A stretch of 64,000 nucleotides of DNA from Nitrosococcus halophilus Nc 4 (GCF_000024725.1 NC_013960.1:1882261-1946260); one strand, 5' to 3'. Numbered from the stretch's first letter, positions 43,662 through 54,143 are shown. The notes: generated by a model from the sequence alone, not told the origin. Program-made: numbers and translations.

Positions 43662-44708
43662 CTAAATTCCTGGTCGGCGATCCCTATTCTCGAACCTTCT
43701 TTTCAAGTTATTCCTTACTGCGGACGGCCAGATACTGCGGATAAACTCAATTTGCTGTTCAGTAAAAGGCCGATATTTTCTGAAGGGGTTTTCGTCGGTA
43801 ATCCGCGGCAGATTTCTGAAACCAAGCTTAAGTCTCATGCGATACCAGTCTAGGGTATGGATGAAACCGTCTTCATCTATTCCAAGGGCACTCCCACTTT
43901 CCGACCAGTCCCCTGAATTGGCGATCATTAATCGGCGCCCGGTTGTTTCATCTCTAAAATGCTCCAAATAGAGCTTGTGAATGTGACCGTTAATTTCACC
44001 ACTGTAATCTGAGTTTTTAACCGCTTCTTTGACAATGTCTTGGTAACGGCTAATAAATCCTAATTGCTTTTTTAGCAGTAGGTTGGCCCCCCTGTTGGCG
44101 GCATGTTTGAATGCATCGACTACAGAAAAATGCTGACCGAGTAGGCCATGGGATAACTGGGTGGCGGATTGATGGAGTGAAAGTCCCAGTTCCCGGGCTT
44201 CTATAACAATTTTATGGCCAATATGATACTTGGGGCGCTCTTTGAGATATTTTAATAAATGGGCGTCATGTTGGTCCCCATGACGGATGCGGACCTGGGG
44301 ATACTCCCGCAGGTCGAGGAGATGTTCATGTTTAAAAATGATGCCAGGATCGCTTTCCCCGAAGGTAACAGGTTGTTGAAACAGTCCATTGATCTTCCGG
44401 AAGCGGTGATCATGGTTTCCGGGAATCTGGATTTCTCCTTTTCCTTCAAAGCGCCTTGCCGTTTGGATATCCAGTACCCGCTTTTCCCATTCCGAAATGG
44501 GTTTATAAGGAAGATCTTCGATATACCAGCCATCAATAATGTCACCATTTTTTATCAACAGGCTGTAATCGACCCAACTCAAAAATTCATAAAGTAACCT
44601 GGCTAAATTTTGTCTCTTAAAGAAGTGGGTATCAGAAATAATGATAATAGGGAAGTAACCCGCACGCAGTTTTTCTAAGGTTTGAGAATATTTTGTTACC
44701 CGTGCCAC
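43662..44708 (-). CDS. Metallophosphoesterase, LpxH-like fold
   Basis: 348 residues. The dinuclear metal motifs are in order: SDTHF, NGDIIDGW, PGNHDHR, IRHGDQHD and NGHIHKLY. These resemble UDP-2,3-diacylglucosamine hydrolase-type enzymes (LpxH and relatives), but the protein is about 100 residues longer, with an inserted helical part and a basic C-terminus. Role in lipid A synthesis is possible, not shown. The preceding gene in its direction is unrelated. Confidence 0.8.
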   Translation of the reverse strand: MARVTKYSQTLEKLRAGYFPIIIISDTHFFKRQNLARLLYEFLSWVDYSLLIKNGDIIDGWYIEDLPYKPISEWEKRVLDIQTARRFEGKGEIQIPGNHDHRFRKINGLFQQPVTFGESDPGIIFKHEHLLDLREYPQVRIRHGDQHDAHLLKYLKERPKYHIGHKIVIEARELGLSLHQSATQLSHGLLGQHFSVVDAFKHAANRGANLLLKKQLGFISRYQDIVKEAVKNSDYSGEINGHIHKLYLEHFRDETTGRRLMIANSGDWSESGSALGIDEDGFIHTLDWYRMRLKLGFRNLPRITDENPFRKYRPFTEQQIEFIRSIWPSAVRNNLKRRFENRDRRPGI

Positions 44709-44826
44709 TATTGGTTTAATCTCTTGTTTGAGGCTTCGGCGTGGTCATATATCCCACTTCTTTTGCTGGCAGGGGCAATCATCGTCACCTTGACAGGCGA
44801 GGGTAGCGCATATGACGCTACCCTAA

Positions 44827-47778
44827 TCAGACTTTATATCTTGTCAACTCCAGTCCAGCCAGTTGTTCAAGGCGAGTAGCATTAGTGATGATGGCAATGC
44901 TCGCATTTTCTGGCTTGAGATACTCCGCGGCGACCCGTTTGAGATCTTCAAGGCGTACCTCTAATATCCGACTACGAAAGCGGCGGCGTTGTTCAGGGGT
45001 GCGGCCATAGAGACTATTATAAAAGGCGCTTTTGGCCTCGCCAGCGGGTGATTTAGGTTTGTCGATGGCACTAATAACCCCAAGCAGGGCTTCCTCCACG
45101 AGACGCCATTCGTGGTCGTTTTCCAGCAGCCATTGCACAGACCGATCAAAGTCCTCTAGGGTTTCAGTGAGGCGCGGGTCTCGATAGGAAAAGAAGCGAA
45201 AGGTCGCACTGTCCGAGTCTTGCCCGCCGCCGCCGCCGTAGGCCCCGCCCTGTTCACGGATTGCCCGGTGGAGGTAGTTATTGCGAAGGAAACCCCCAAG
45301 GACCGTCAGGGCCGCAGCATCTGGATGGTCAACAGGTACAGTGGGATAGGCCTTGGCGCAGAAATTAACCTGGGTACTGGTGGTCCAGGCTTGGCGCACG
45401 GAGGTGCGTACCTCAGGCAAACGCAGAGGAGTAAAGTTTGCGGCAGCTTCCGGATTGTAGTGCTCGTGTTTGTTCAACGCTGCCAGAAATTCCGAACGGC
45501 GTTCTTGTTCCCCGATCACCAGCAATTGACGGGGGGCAGCCAAGAGACGTTGGTGGATGCGGCGGAACTTATCGGCTAGCGCCTCGCAGGCGGTTTTATC
45601 GGTGAGACTTTCATCCAGTTCTTGCAGAAGAGAGATCCCGGAGAGCCCACTCAAGCGATGACTGAGGGCCGCCGTGGGGCTCATTCCGCTGGCCGCCGCC
45701 GCCATGGCTAGGGCATGGCCGTTGCCGGTAATATGCTCTTCCCAATCAGCGCGGCGTTGGGCAATCACCTCGCGGAGGTGGTCCAACTCATCGAATCGCA
45801 CCTCTTGTAAGGTGGTTTGCAGTAACTCGGCGAGTTGCTCGTGGTTATGGGCGAGGGCCTTGCCGGAGAGGACAAAATGGCCATTCACCTGTTGGACATC
45901 GTCTATCCGCCCCCGTAAGGTGGTGGTGGCGTTGATGCCGCCGCTGACACTATCTTGCCAAGCTTGGGTTTGACGGTAATCCCGATCGCCGACACCCAGT
46001 TCCGTAAGGCAAGCGGTATAGTGGGGCAACACCTCCAACAGCTCGTCTTCTAGGTGGGGCATGTCGATGACGATCTGTTGATAGACCAAACCATTGGTGC
46101 CTTGATCGAAAAAGGTGGCCGGGAGCTGATGGACGGTTTCCTGAGTACCCTCGGGAATAGTGAGGGTAGGGGGAATGTCTTCGATTCCCACTTTAGGTAG
46201 GAGATCAGAATTGTCTTGTTGCTGTTGACGGGCTATAAGCTCAGCAGCGAGTTTCACCACCGCTGCTTTTTGCTCCTCGTCCATGACTGCCCTCAGAGCG
46301 GCTAGGCGGGCTTTTTCCGCTTCGGTACGTTGCGCGCTGAGGTGGGAGTTCGGCTTTAGGGTTAAGCGCACCCGGTGGGGATTGTCGAGAAGATTTTCCC
46401 GCACTAGGCGCTTGATAAAGTTGGGGTCTTTAATTTCCTGGCGCAGTTTCTCCAGCACCGGATCCAGATTGAGCAGGGCTACGGGATCGCCCTCGTGGAT
46501 GGCGCTTGGCAGCCCTTCAAGTATTAGTTGAAGGCCGTAGGGCATCCCATCCCCCCCAATCTCCCGTTGGTGCAGCTCCAGTTGGTGAAGCACCGCCTCC
46601 ACCTGTTCCTGGGGAACGCCTTTCTCGGCCACCTCCTGCAGCACCTCCAGCACCCGTTGTTCCAGTGCCTCGGCATGCTCGGGTTGAGAGCCCTCAAGGC
46701 CGCAGAGAAAGCTCATCTCCCGGTTGCTATCTTCCAAGCCACAAAGGGGCGAGGGAGCCGCGCCTAGTCCACAAGTTTCCAAAGCATGGCGTAAGGGGGA
46801 GGCGCTGTTATCGAGCAATACCCCGGAAAGCAGATGGGCCTTGAGCTGTTCTTCCAACGCTGTGCTTTGGCCCAGCAACCAGCCCAGCACAAGGTGGGTC
46901 TTATGGGTGACGTCTTCGGCGTCCAGGGCATAGTTTTCTTCTACTTGCAGCGGGGCAGTGTAGCGTTTTTCCTCCCCCACCCTAAGATTCATCTCCAGCC
47001 GATCAAACTGGGAGAGGGCATGGGATTCGAATTGTTGGTGGTGCTCCTGGGCGGGGATGTCACCAAAGGTCATAAACACCGCATTAGAGGGATGGTAGTG
47101 GGTGTGATAGAAGGCCTTGAGTTGGTCGTAACTCAAGTCTGGAATATATTCCGGATCACCACCGCTATTGTAATGGTAGGTGGTGGTGGGGAACAGATGG
47201 CTGGAGAGAGTTTGCCAAAGGACGGTTACCGGCCCACTCATGGCCCCCTTCATCTCATTGAGCACTACGCCTTTGAAGACTAAATCAGAGTCAGGATCAT
47301 GGGGGTTTTCAAATTCTACTCGATGTCCTTCCTGGGAAAAATCCAAGGGATCCAGGCGCGCAAAAAATACGGCGTCCAAGTAGACGCCTAAAAGATTGTT
47401 GAAATCCTTTTTGTTTTTGCTCGCAAAGGGATAGGCCGTCCAGTCGGAGCTGGTGAAGGCATTCATGAAAGTATTGAGGGAGCGCCGTAACATCATAAAG
47501 AAGGGGTCGCGTACCGGATATTTTTCGCTCCCACAGAGGACGGTATGCTCCAGAATATGGGCGACCCCCGTGGAATCCATGGGAACCGTACGGAAAGCCA
47601 CCAAAAATACGTTTTCTGGGTTATCCGTCGCCAGATGAAAGTGTTTGGCGCCGGTTTTGCGATGGCGGTACTCCTCAAGGGTGAGGTTAAGGGAGTCAAT
47701 CCGCTGGCTGCGCAATTTATCGAAGGCAGGATGGTTTGATGAATAGGTTTTGAGGTTGTGGGCAGAGGTGTTATTCAT
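44827..47778 (-). CDS. M16C metalloprotease, presequence protease (PreP)-like
   Basis: 983 residues, full length for PreP-type proteases. The inverted zinc motif HILEH is at residues 74-78, followed by TVLCGSEKYPVRDPFF and NTFMNAFTSSDWTAYPF, a typical PreP stretch; the third zinc ligand is expected in VLNEMKGAM. Two M16 halves are joined by a long helical hinge. No signal peptide, so it probably degrades peptides in the cytoplasm. It lies upstream of nothing else on its strand except the metallophosphoesterase, across a gap of about 120 bp. Confidence 0.92.
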   Translation of the reverse strand: MNNTSAHNLKTYSSNHPAFDKLRSQRIDSLNLTLEEYRHRKTGAKHFHLATDNPENVFLVAFRTVPMDSTGVAHILEHTVLCGSEKYPVRDPFFMMLRRSLNTFMNAFTSSDWTAYPFASKNKKDFNNLLGVYLDAVFFARLDPLDFSQEGHRVEFENPHDPDSDLVFKGVVLNEMKGAMSGPVTVLWQTLSSHLFPTTTYHYNSGGDPEYIPDLSYDQLKAFYHTHYHPSNAVFMTFGDIPAQEHHQQFESHALSQFDRLEMNLRVGEEKRYTAPLQVEENYALDAEDVTHKTHLVLGWLLGQSTALEEQLKAHLLSGVLLDNSASPLRHALETCGLGAAPSPLCGLEDSNREMSFLCGLEGSQPEHAEALEQRVLEVLQEVAEKGVPQEQVEAVLHQLELHQREIGGDGMPYGLQLILEGLPSAIHEGDPVALLNLDPVLEKLRQEIKDPNFIKRLVRENLLDNPHRVRLTLKPNSHLSAQRTEAEKARLAALRAVMDEEQKAAVVKLAAELIARQQQQDNSDLLPKVGIEDIPPTLTIPEGTQETVHQLPATFFDQGTNGLVYQQIVIDMPHLEDELLEVLPHYTACLTELGVGDRDYRQTQAWQDSVSGGINATTTLRGRIDDVQQVNGHFVLSGKALAHNHEQLAELLQTTLQEVRFDELDHLREVIAQRRADWEEHITGNGHALAMAAAASGMSPTAALSHRLSGLSGISLLQELDESLTDKTACEALADKFRRIHQRLLAAPRQLLVIGEQERRSEFLAALNKHEHYNPEAAANFTPLRLPEVRTSVRQAWTTSTQVNFCAKAYPTVPVDHPDAAALTVLGGFLRNNYLHRAIREQGGAYGGGGGQDSDSATFRFFSYRDPRLTETLEDFDRSVQWLLENDHEWRLVEEALLGVISAIDKPKSPAGEAKSAFYNSLYGRTPEQRRRFRSRILEVRLEDLKRVAAEYLKPENASIAIITNATRLEQLAGLELTRYKV

Positions 47779-47817
47779 AGAATGGAGTTCTTTATCTGCG
47801 AGTGGGAGGCAATCAAC

Positions 47818-48564
47818 TTAAATATCAATTTCTTGTAAAAGCCAACGCTCCAATTCATAAAAGTCCTTGATGGTCGCTTCTGGGGGAGGCAGATCTGCCG
47901 GCCAGGGAGTTTCCTGTCGGTTAATCCAGACCGCGCGCATCCCTACCTGTTGGGCAGCGATGACGTCACATTCTGGGTGATCACCGATGTGGACGGCTTG
48001 GTGAGGTTCAACACCCGCTTGCTCCAAGGCCTGCCGAAACATGTCCGGCGCGGGTTTTGCCGCGCCCGCTATAGAAGGAGTCAGGGAAAAATGGAAATGA
48101 GCCTTTAGGGGGGTGCATTGGACATCAGCGTTGCCGTTAGTGAGCGAGGCGAGACGGTAGGTCCGGGCTAACTTTTCAAGTATGGGGGGGACGTCAGCGT
48201 AGGGGGTGACCCAGTTTCGGGCCTCAAGAAAAACCGCAATAGCCTCTTCCGCCAAATCTGGCGAGTCGCCGGCTTCTTCTAGTAGCAGGCGTAGGGAGGT
48301 GGCACGCACGGCCGTCAGGTCGTAAGCAATCTCCGCGTATTGCTCCCGGATAAGCCGTCGATGGGTTCGTAAGCTTTCGAGATCATGGATTGCCGTGAGG
48401 TATGGTGCCCGTTGTTGCAGCCACTTAAACTGAACTTCTTCAGCTTTTTTCAACACGGATTCACTGGGCCAGACCGTTTCGTCTAGGTCTAGGGTAATCA
48501 GAGTCAAAGGGGAAACAGATTTTGATTCCCAGGGAGAGAAGTCGCTCAGTTGCGTCATAGCCAT
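47818..48564 (-). CDS. HAD-family phosphatase, YigB-like
   Basis: 248 residues. HAD motifs: LDLDETVW (nucleophile Asp and the second Asp; the latter is followed by Glu), SLTNGNA (motif II), KPAPDMF (motif III Lys), HIGDHPECDV (motif IV). The layout matches E. coli YigB, which acts on FMN and other phosphates. It starts 3 bp before the hslO stop region on the same strand, so it is likely co-transcribed with hslO. Confidence 0.85.
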   Translation of the reverse strand: MAMTQLSDFSPWESKSVSPLTLITLDLDETVWPSESVLKKAEEVQFKWLQQRAPYLTAIHDLESLRTHRRLIREQYAEIAYDLTAVRATSLRLLLEEAGDSPDLAEEAIAVFLEARNWVTPYADVPPILEKLARTYRLASLTNGNADVQCTPLKAHFHFSLTPSIAGAAKPAPDMFRQALEQAGVEPHQAVHIGDHPECDVIAAQQVGMRAVWINRQETPWPADLPPPEATIKDFYELERWLLQEIDI

Positions 48565-48567
48565 TGC

Positions 48568-49437
48568 TCAATGCCGCGTAGAGGGTACGGGAGTTTTCAC
48601 CTGCTCAGCAAATAGTTGCTCCACGTCCACTCGGTCAAAACTGTAGTGGCGATTGCAAAACTCGCAGTCTACTTCAACTGTGCCTTCCTCTTCCAGAATA
48701 GCTTCCATTTCCTCTCGTCCCAAAGCGACTAGGGTATTCTCGATCCGCTCCCGGGAGCAACCACAGCGGAAGGAGATCGGTTCCGGCTCAAATAGACGAA
48801 GCTGCTCTCCATTGAATAACCGGTAGAGCAATTCTGTACTGGGTAACGATAACATTTCTCGTGCGGTGACGGTGTTCGCCAGCAATGTGATGCGCTCCCA
48901 ATCCGTCTCGTCTCCTGGCTGGGAGGGTAACTCCTGGAGAAACAGTCCTACCGCCCGGTGCTCATCGGCAAACAACCAAAGGCGGGTTTGAAGCTGTTCT
49001 GAACGGGAAAAATAGGTTTGCAGGGCTTCGGCTAGGTTGGTGCCTTCCAGGGAAACAATTCCCTGGTAAGGATCTTTGCCTTCTGTTTGGATGGTGAGCA
49101 CCAGGCGTCCGGAACCGTATATTTCTGGAAGCGATCCCCGGGGGACCTCGCCATTCCAGCGGGCTAATCCACGTACGGTTCTATGGTGAGTGGCTTGTGC
49201 CACCAGGGTTTTCAGGGGGCCTTCGCTCTGGGCTTGGAGAATAAGGGAACCCTTAAATTTAATGGTGGCCGAGAGCAAAACCGTAGCCACTAACGCCTGA
49301 CCAAGCTGGGACTGTACCGCAGAAGGGTAGTCATGGCAGGTAAGCACGGCCTGCCAGCTAGCATCAAGTTGGACCAGCTCACCTCGGATCCCGAGCTCTT
49401 CGAACAAGAAGCGGTGTAAATTATCCCGATCAATCAT
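48568..49437 (-). CDS. hslO: Redox-regulated chaperone Hsp33
   Basis: 289 residues. The C-terminal zinc switch is present as FRCGCSRERI and EVDCEFCNRHY (CxC then CxxC). Under oxidation these four cysteines lose zinc and form disulfides, turning on holdase activity. N-terminal family stretches include HDYPSAVQSQLGQALVATVLLSATIKFKG. Probably first gene of an operon with the HAD phosphatase. Confidence 0.96.
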   Translation of the reverse strand: MIDRDNLHRFLFEELGIRGELVQLDASWQAVLTCHDYPSAVQSQLGQALVATVLLSATIKFKGSLILQAQSEGPLKTLVAQATHHRTVRGLARWNGEVPRGSLPEIYGSGRLVLTIQTEGKDPYQGIVSLEGTNLAEALQTYFSRSEQLQTRLWLFADEHRAVGLFLQELPSQPGDETDWERITLLANTVTAREMLSLPSTELLYRLFNGEQLRLFEPEPISFRCGCSRERIENTLVALGREEMEAILEEEGTVEVDCEFCNRHYSFDRVDVEQLFAEQVKTPVPSTRH

Positions 49438-49570
49438 TAAGGAAACTTATCAAATTCCAAATGGACTATACACATCAATAAAGGTTTATTAGACACACTT
49501 TTAGACTAGAGTTCAATTGTATTTGTTCTGTCCTCTAAGCTTTTTTATTGCTGATCAAGGAGCTGAGACT

Positions 49571-49726
49571 ATGGACCGATATCTCCTGCTCTTAAGTGTT
49601 TTGCTGGTACTGACCTTGGGCGCTTTTTTTATGGGCTTTATCCACTATCCCATAGGATGGCTGATCCTGACCGCTCTGCTGATTATGAGGGTGGGTCAAC
49701 TTAAAAAACAGAAGCACAAAAATTGA
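49571..49726 (+). CDS. Small hydrophobic membrane protein
   Basis: 51 residues from the ATG at 49571, with AAGGAG eight bases upstream; the frame extends upstream to 49517 without such a site. Two hydrophobic segments (about 4-20 and 22-40) and a basic Lys/Gln tail. No family recognised. A hairpin and T run follow. Confidence 0.6.
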   Translation: MDRYLLLLSVLLVLTLGAFFMGFIHYPIGWLILTALLIMRVGQLKKQKHKN

Positions 49727-49752
49727 GGCAGAGAAACCAAGCAAAATAAAAA

Positions 49753-49825
49753 GGCGCTCGGAACTTATTCCCTGTTCCGATGCGCCTGAGAGGTTGGGAG
49801 GCTACCCTTCGCAAGGTTTTTTTTG
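49753..49825 (+). terminator. Probable terminator after the small membrane protein
   Basis: A strong hairpin (GGCGCtCGGAAC with GTTCCGatGCGCC, 49753-49786) is followed by a second small stem CCTT/AAGG and eight T residues ending at 49825. The first hairpin is far from the T run, so a short structured RNA is an alternative. Confidence 0.45.
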
Positions 49826-49859
49826 TTTATCTACAGGCTTCTATATCAATAAGTGTAAT

Positions 49860-50328
49860 TGCCCCCTCTAAGTATAGTATAAGAAAATGAGGTGGGTAGG
49901 AAAGTTTTAGGGATTTCTTGGGACGGTTAATGATGTAAGGTTAGGGGCATTGCCTATAAGTTGCTGTATTAGTATTGTTTTGCCGGATACGCGACGCTTA
50001 ATCCGGCCTACGGGCGGTTTATGAGTGCCTCCTTGTAGGCCGGACCGATTCGCCGGGAGCGAAACGGGACCTCCCCAGGAGGCCCGAAGGGGGCGCGCGC
50101 ATCAACGCGCATCAATAAGGCCTTGAGGCCGTTTCCGGCAAGGTCATTGCCCGCAACGGATAGGCTCAGCCTCCCCTTCATTTGCTCAATTCTCCCCATT
50201 TAAAACACGACCCGTTTTTAGCACAATGCTAGTGCGAGTAGCAGGGAAGGCATAGGCTATAAATGGAGGGGGGAGCAGGGAGTCTATTCCCTGCCCTTAA
50301 TAACCCTTAGTTTAGCTTGAGAAGCCTT
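49860..50328. other. Intergenic region with a REP-like pair
   Basis: At 49983-50060 CCGGCCTAC and GTAGGCCGG form an inverted pair inside GC-rich sequence, like REP/BIME units. GCGCATCAACGCGCATCAA at about 50098 is a short tandem repeat. Near 50272 GCAGGGA/TCCCTGC is a small hairpin before the sigma gene's stop. No gene was seen. Confidence 0.5.
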
Positions 50329-52065
50329 TTACTCTTCGAGAAAACTACGCAGGGCTTTGGAGTGGCCCAAGCGCCGAAGCTTGCTCAAGGCTTGGGCTTC
50401 GATTTGCCGAATTCGCTCCCGGCTCAAATCGAATTGTTGAGCGACTTCCCCTAGGGTATGGTCAGTATCCATACCGATCCCAAAGCGCATGGCGACCACC
50501 TGGGCCTCCCGGGGGGTTAGGGTTGCCAGCAATTGTTGAGTCCCTGCCTGCAAGCCAGCGCTGATGGCGACCTCCATGGGATTCGGGACCTGCTCGTCTT
50601 CCATGAGCTCCCCTAGCTGAGAGTCCTCATCTTTACCTAGAGGCGTTTCCAGGGAGATGGGTTGCTTTGCAATCTCATGCATGTGATGGATCTGTTGCTC
50701 GGATAGGGCTAGGCGTTCAGCCAATTCCTCTGGACGGCCTTCGCGGCCTTTTTCCTGCCGGAGTTGGTAGGAAGCCCGGTTGAGCTTGCTTAGTTTCTCC
50801 ATCACATGGACCGGGATACGGATGGTGCGGGACTGATCATCGATAGCCCGGGTAATCGCCTGCCGGATCCACCAGTGGGCATAGGTAGAGAACTTATAGC
50901 CCCGGCGGTAATCGAATTTGTCCACTGCCCTCATCAGGCCGATATTACCTTCTTGGATCAAGTCGAGAAAGGTTAACCCCCGATTGCGATATTTCTTCGC
51001 TACCGAGACTACCAGACGTAGATTGGCTTCTACCATTTGTGCCTTGGCCCGCTGGGCTTGAATTTGCCCCCGGGTCAAGCGCCGATGGACCGTCTTGAGT
51101 TCGGCCAGGGGAAGACCTACTTCGATCTCCACCTGAGTTAGAACTTTTTGGGCCGCTCGAATTGTTTCGGCCTGGGCTTGTAGTGGCTGTCGGTCCTCCT
51201 GACCGACGGCTAAGAGATCCTCAACCCATTGGGGGTTAGTGGCATTACTGGAAAAACTTTGCCAAAAGTCCTCCTGGGACACCCCCCCCTGGTGGATACA
51301 GCAGCTCTTGAGCACCTGCTCCTGAGTTTGCACTTTTCTTATCCACTCTTGCACGGGTTGAGCCAGTTGCTTGAGCCGAGCCGGGACGAGGCGAAGGAGC
51401 CCGAATTCCTGGGCGAGTTCTCCTCGTAGTTCCCTTGCCTGAGCGCTTGCCACCCCCTCTCGGGTTAAAGCTATTTCTAGCTCCGAGTGGAGGGTCCGGA
51501 TACGGGATAAATGCTGGCTAACTTTCTCTAAGTTTAAGCCTTTTGTATCCTCTGTCTCGGTTTCTGGGGTTGTTGTTTCCGTTTCAGTAAAGCCAATCAG
51601 CCAGTCTGTCAAGCGCGCTTCGCCAGCGTCTGCTTCGTCGGCCCAACGCAGTAGTTCGGCCGCTATGGCTGGACAACTGCCTAAAGCCTCAGTACTTTGG
51701 CTTAATCCTGCCTCAATCGCTTTGGCCAAGGCGACTTCTTCCTCACGGGCAAGCAAGGCATGGGCTCCCATCTCCCGCATATAGGTGTTAACCATATCGC
51801 TGATGGCCCCGTCCGAGGATAAGACCACCTCAGCCGTTTCTTCTTCCGATTCTGTCCCGTTCTTGAGCAATAATGCAGGATCTATTTTTTCATCAAGTTC
51901 TTCGAGATCCTGGTCATGGAAAAGATTGACAACGGCCTCGGCCTCGTCACTGTCTTCCACTTCCTGTACGATGTACTCCTGTAGCTCCTCCTCAGTCAGC
52001 AAACCTTGCGCCTTGCCCTTGAGAATAAGCCTTTTTAGTTCCTCTTGTCTCATTTCAAAATCCAT
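50329..52065 (-). CDS. Sigma-70 factor, RpoD-like
   Basis: 578 residues. Region 1.1-like start ([24 protein letters not shown]), region 1.2 ([24 protein letters not shown]), an acidic non-conserved block, then regions 2.1-2.4 ([58 protein letters not shown]), 3 and 4 ([38 protein letters not shown]). Canonical RpoD has [14 protein letters not shown] and REAKVLRMRFGI, so this is divergent. It may be a second, RpoD-like factor and not the main one. Convergent with nothing; it stands alone. Confidence 0.88.
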   Translation of the reverse strand: MDFEMRQEELKRLILKGKAQGLLTEEELQEYIVQEVEDSDEAEAVVNLFHDQDLEELDEKIDPALLLKNGTESEEETAEVVLSSDGAISDMVNTYMREMGAHALLAREEEVALAKAIEAGLSQSTEALGSCPAIAAELLRWADEADAGEARLTDWLIGFTETETTTPETETEDTKGLNLEKVSQHLSRIRTLHSELEIALTREGVASAQARELRGELAQEFGLLRLVPARLKQLAQPVQEWIRKVQTQEQVLKSCCIHQGGVSQEDFWQSFSSNATNPQWVEDLLAVGQEDRQPLQAQAETIRAAQKVLTQVEIEVGLPLAELKTVHRRLTRGQIQAQRAKAQMVEANLRLVVSVAKKYRNRGLTFLDLIQEGNIGLMRAVDKFDYRRGYKFSTYAHWWIRQAITRAIDDQSRTIRIPVHVMEKLSKLNRASYQLRQEKGREGRPEELAERLALSEQQIHHMHEIAKQPISLETPLGKDEDSQLGELMEDEQVPNPMEVAISAGLQAGTQQLLATLTPREAQVVAMRFGIGMDTDHTLGEVAQQFDLSRERIRQIEAQALSKLRRLGHSKALRSFLEE

Positions 52066-52809
52066 GGACCTATTCCCCTGTATTATTAATACACGATACT
52101 TTTAAAAACTTTTACCATTGACTATATTGATAAGCAGGGATCTGGTCCCCGCATGGTGGCCTTCTATCGTGAAGGCAGCGGTATTCTTCACTCTGGGATC
52201 GGCCCGAAGCGGTAGCGGCGCATTTTCCACCCTGGAGTGGAAATACAGGCCGCTGCCATAGGGGTGCCTCGTTCCCTGGTCAGACGCTCATATTTGACTA
52301 GGGCCGCAGTGATTACGCCTGGAATTTATTCCGCTTTTCAGTGAGAATTCCTTAAGTGGGCTGATAAAATGGATGTCCCTTTTACCAGCGGCGATTCACG
52401 CTTTTTATTCCCACTCTTGCTGTGTTAACCTACGGTATCAAACTCATCGATGAAGATGAGGCCCTAGCGCGTACTCCCAGTGGGTTTTAAATGGCTCCCG
52501 TGTGAGTATATTCACAGCAAAGATCCTCCCCCCATATCATCCCAATCTAAACTCACTATATTGCCTGAGTATTTCCTTAAGCGGTAGCACCAGAAGGCAA
52601 TAAATGATAGAACCGCACCTCCTAATTTAGTGCGAGGATAATTTCGCTCCGCTGTGCGGCGCTTTTTGATCCCAAGAAAATACCTGATTAATAAAGCTAA
52701 TCGTTAGATCATAATGAGCTTTAGAAGTTCATAGAAATTTGAAGATTGCTCTAGATTAAGAGAGGGTGTGTGGTCTAATTGGCAAAAAGGGGGCTATATT
52801 ATTTCTTGT
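52066..52809. other. Gene-free stretch, about 740 bp
   Basis: No credible complete gene on either strand. TTTCCAC/GTGGAAA (around 52230) is a small hairpin. A short open frame ending at about 52490 (KLIDEDEALARTPSGF then stop) looks like a protein tail, but its family is unknown. It may be the remains of one or more genes. Confidence 0.35.
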
Positions 52810-53176
52810 TTAACCTGCTCCCACAATTGCCGCCACTTTGTGGCGGAGAGCAAGCCGTTCGATTGCCTGCTGATGGTGCTGGAACGCCTCATCATGAAAA
52901 GTAGCGCACTCCACAATGGGAACGCCGTGCTGAATAAGCTCCTGGGCTTTCCCAAGTACTTCCTCTGTGGGGACACAGAGGAGCGCTGCATCCACTTTTG
53001 CGAGCTCAGAGGGATGGGCAACCGAGGGGATTTTTTGGAGCCGGTAGCGGTTCCATGACTCGCTCGGCCCGGCGCGCAATGCCAGCTAGGGTAAGCTGCT
53101 CCTCAGTCAAAATCCTTTCTGCACAGGCCTTGCCCAATCGGCCAAAACCAATAATAGCCACAGGTAACGGTTTCAT
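52810..53176 (-). pseudogene. Diaminopimelate dehydrogenase-like, N-terminal fragment, frameshifted
   Basis: From the ATG at 53174-53176 the product reads PVAIIGFGRLGKACAERIL (Rossmann GxGxxG) and continues to GIARRAERVMEP. The frame then shifts to SVAHPSELAKVDAALLCVPTEEVLGKAQELIQHGVPIVE, running to AAIVGAG and a stop at 52810. This matches the NAD(P)-binding domain of meso-diaminopimelate dehydrogenase-type proteins; the WDPG motif and the rest are missing. Confidence 0.65.
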
Positions 53177-53427
53177 TGCCTAAATAATCTATATTTATAG
53201 GTTATCGCCACTTTTCCGTTGAGCCGCTATTGATTCCCTATTTAGCAAAATCGGTTGCCGACTGCAATACCACAGAGGCCAATGGGTTAGGGGCGGCAGT
53301 TTGCGCCGCAGCGGATACAGAAAGTGTCCGTCGCCTACTGGGGCTGCCATGGGGTTCGATTTGGGCCATGGCTAGCGATCTTGGCTAGAAAAAACGGCCG
53401 TGATCTTGAATTGGGGGACCTATTAGG
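53177..53427. other. Gap with a possible coding remnant
   Basis: An open frame of about 47 codons at 53246-53392 on the plus strand (LAKSVADCNTTEANGLGAAV, then LLGLPWGSIWAMASDLG and stop) is protein-like in composition. No family was assigned. Confidence 0.25.
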
Positions 53428-54007
53428 ATGGAAGCACTCCATGAGGCACAACTCTACGAAACATTGCCGAACAAGCAGGTCCACTGCACTTTGTGCCCCC
53501 ATGATTGTCGGATTCCGGAAGGGGGACGCGGTGCCTGTGCTGTGCGCTTCAACCACGAAGGCAAGCTGTATACACTGGTTTACGACAAAATCGTGGCCCG
53601 GCGTATTGACCCTGTTGAGAAAAAAACCCTTTTTCACTTCTACCCTGGATCTACGGCCTATTCCATCGGGACTGTGGGCTGCAATTTGAGGTGTACTTTT
53701 TGCCAGAATTGGGACATCTGCCAAATTCGTCCACTCGGTGGGGCCGGAGGTGCCTTGGCATGTCTCCCAGTTTTATCCGGCCTATAAGATGCTTGATAAA
53801 TCTATCACTCCAGTAACGACCTTAAATCGAGCTATGAAAATCGGTAAAGCGGTGGGTTTGCGTTATGTCTACCAGGGTAATGTCCCTGGCGAGGGGGGTG
53901 AGAATACTTACTGTTACCAGTGCCAGAGACTTCTCATTGAACGGTATGGCTTTTTTATTCGGGCTAATCGGATACGCGCAATGGATGCTGTCCTTACTGT
54001 GGGATAA
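53428..54007 (+). pseudogene. amrS: AmmeMemoRadiSam radical SAM enzyme, internal deletion
   Basis: Part one (from the ATG at 53428) has HCTLCPHDCRIPEGGRGACAVR and the radical SAM cluster motif CNLRCTFC in GTVGCNLRCTFCQNWDICQI. At about 53725-53738 the frame changes and the sequence jumps to WHVSQFYPAYKMLDKSITPV and YVYQGNVPGEGGENTYCYQC, the C-terminal part of the same family. About 100-150 central residues of the barrel are missing, so it is inactive. The partners (AMMECR1 and Memo genes) are not adjacent. Confidence 0.83.
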
Positions 54008-54143
54008 AGATTGACGGTGTGGGAATGTCGTCGTCCCATGAGTAGTAGGGGCACGTCGCGCCGTGCTCCTACCGCCGTTTCTAGGATTAAATCCTATTAG
54101 TCTCCAATTTTTGGTCTATTTTATTTTCCATGGTAATTCTTCT

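Noticed and set aside
53335-53724. 129-codon minus-strand ORF across amrS
   Set aside because: Shadow of the radical SAM fragment, which has the CNLRCTFC motif on the plus strand.
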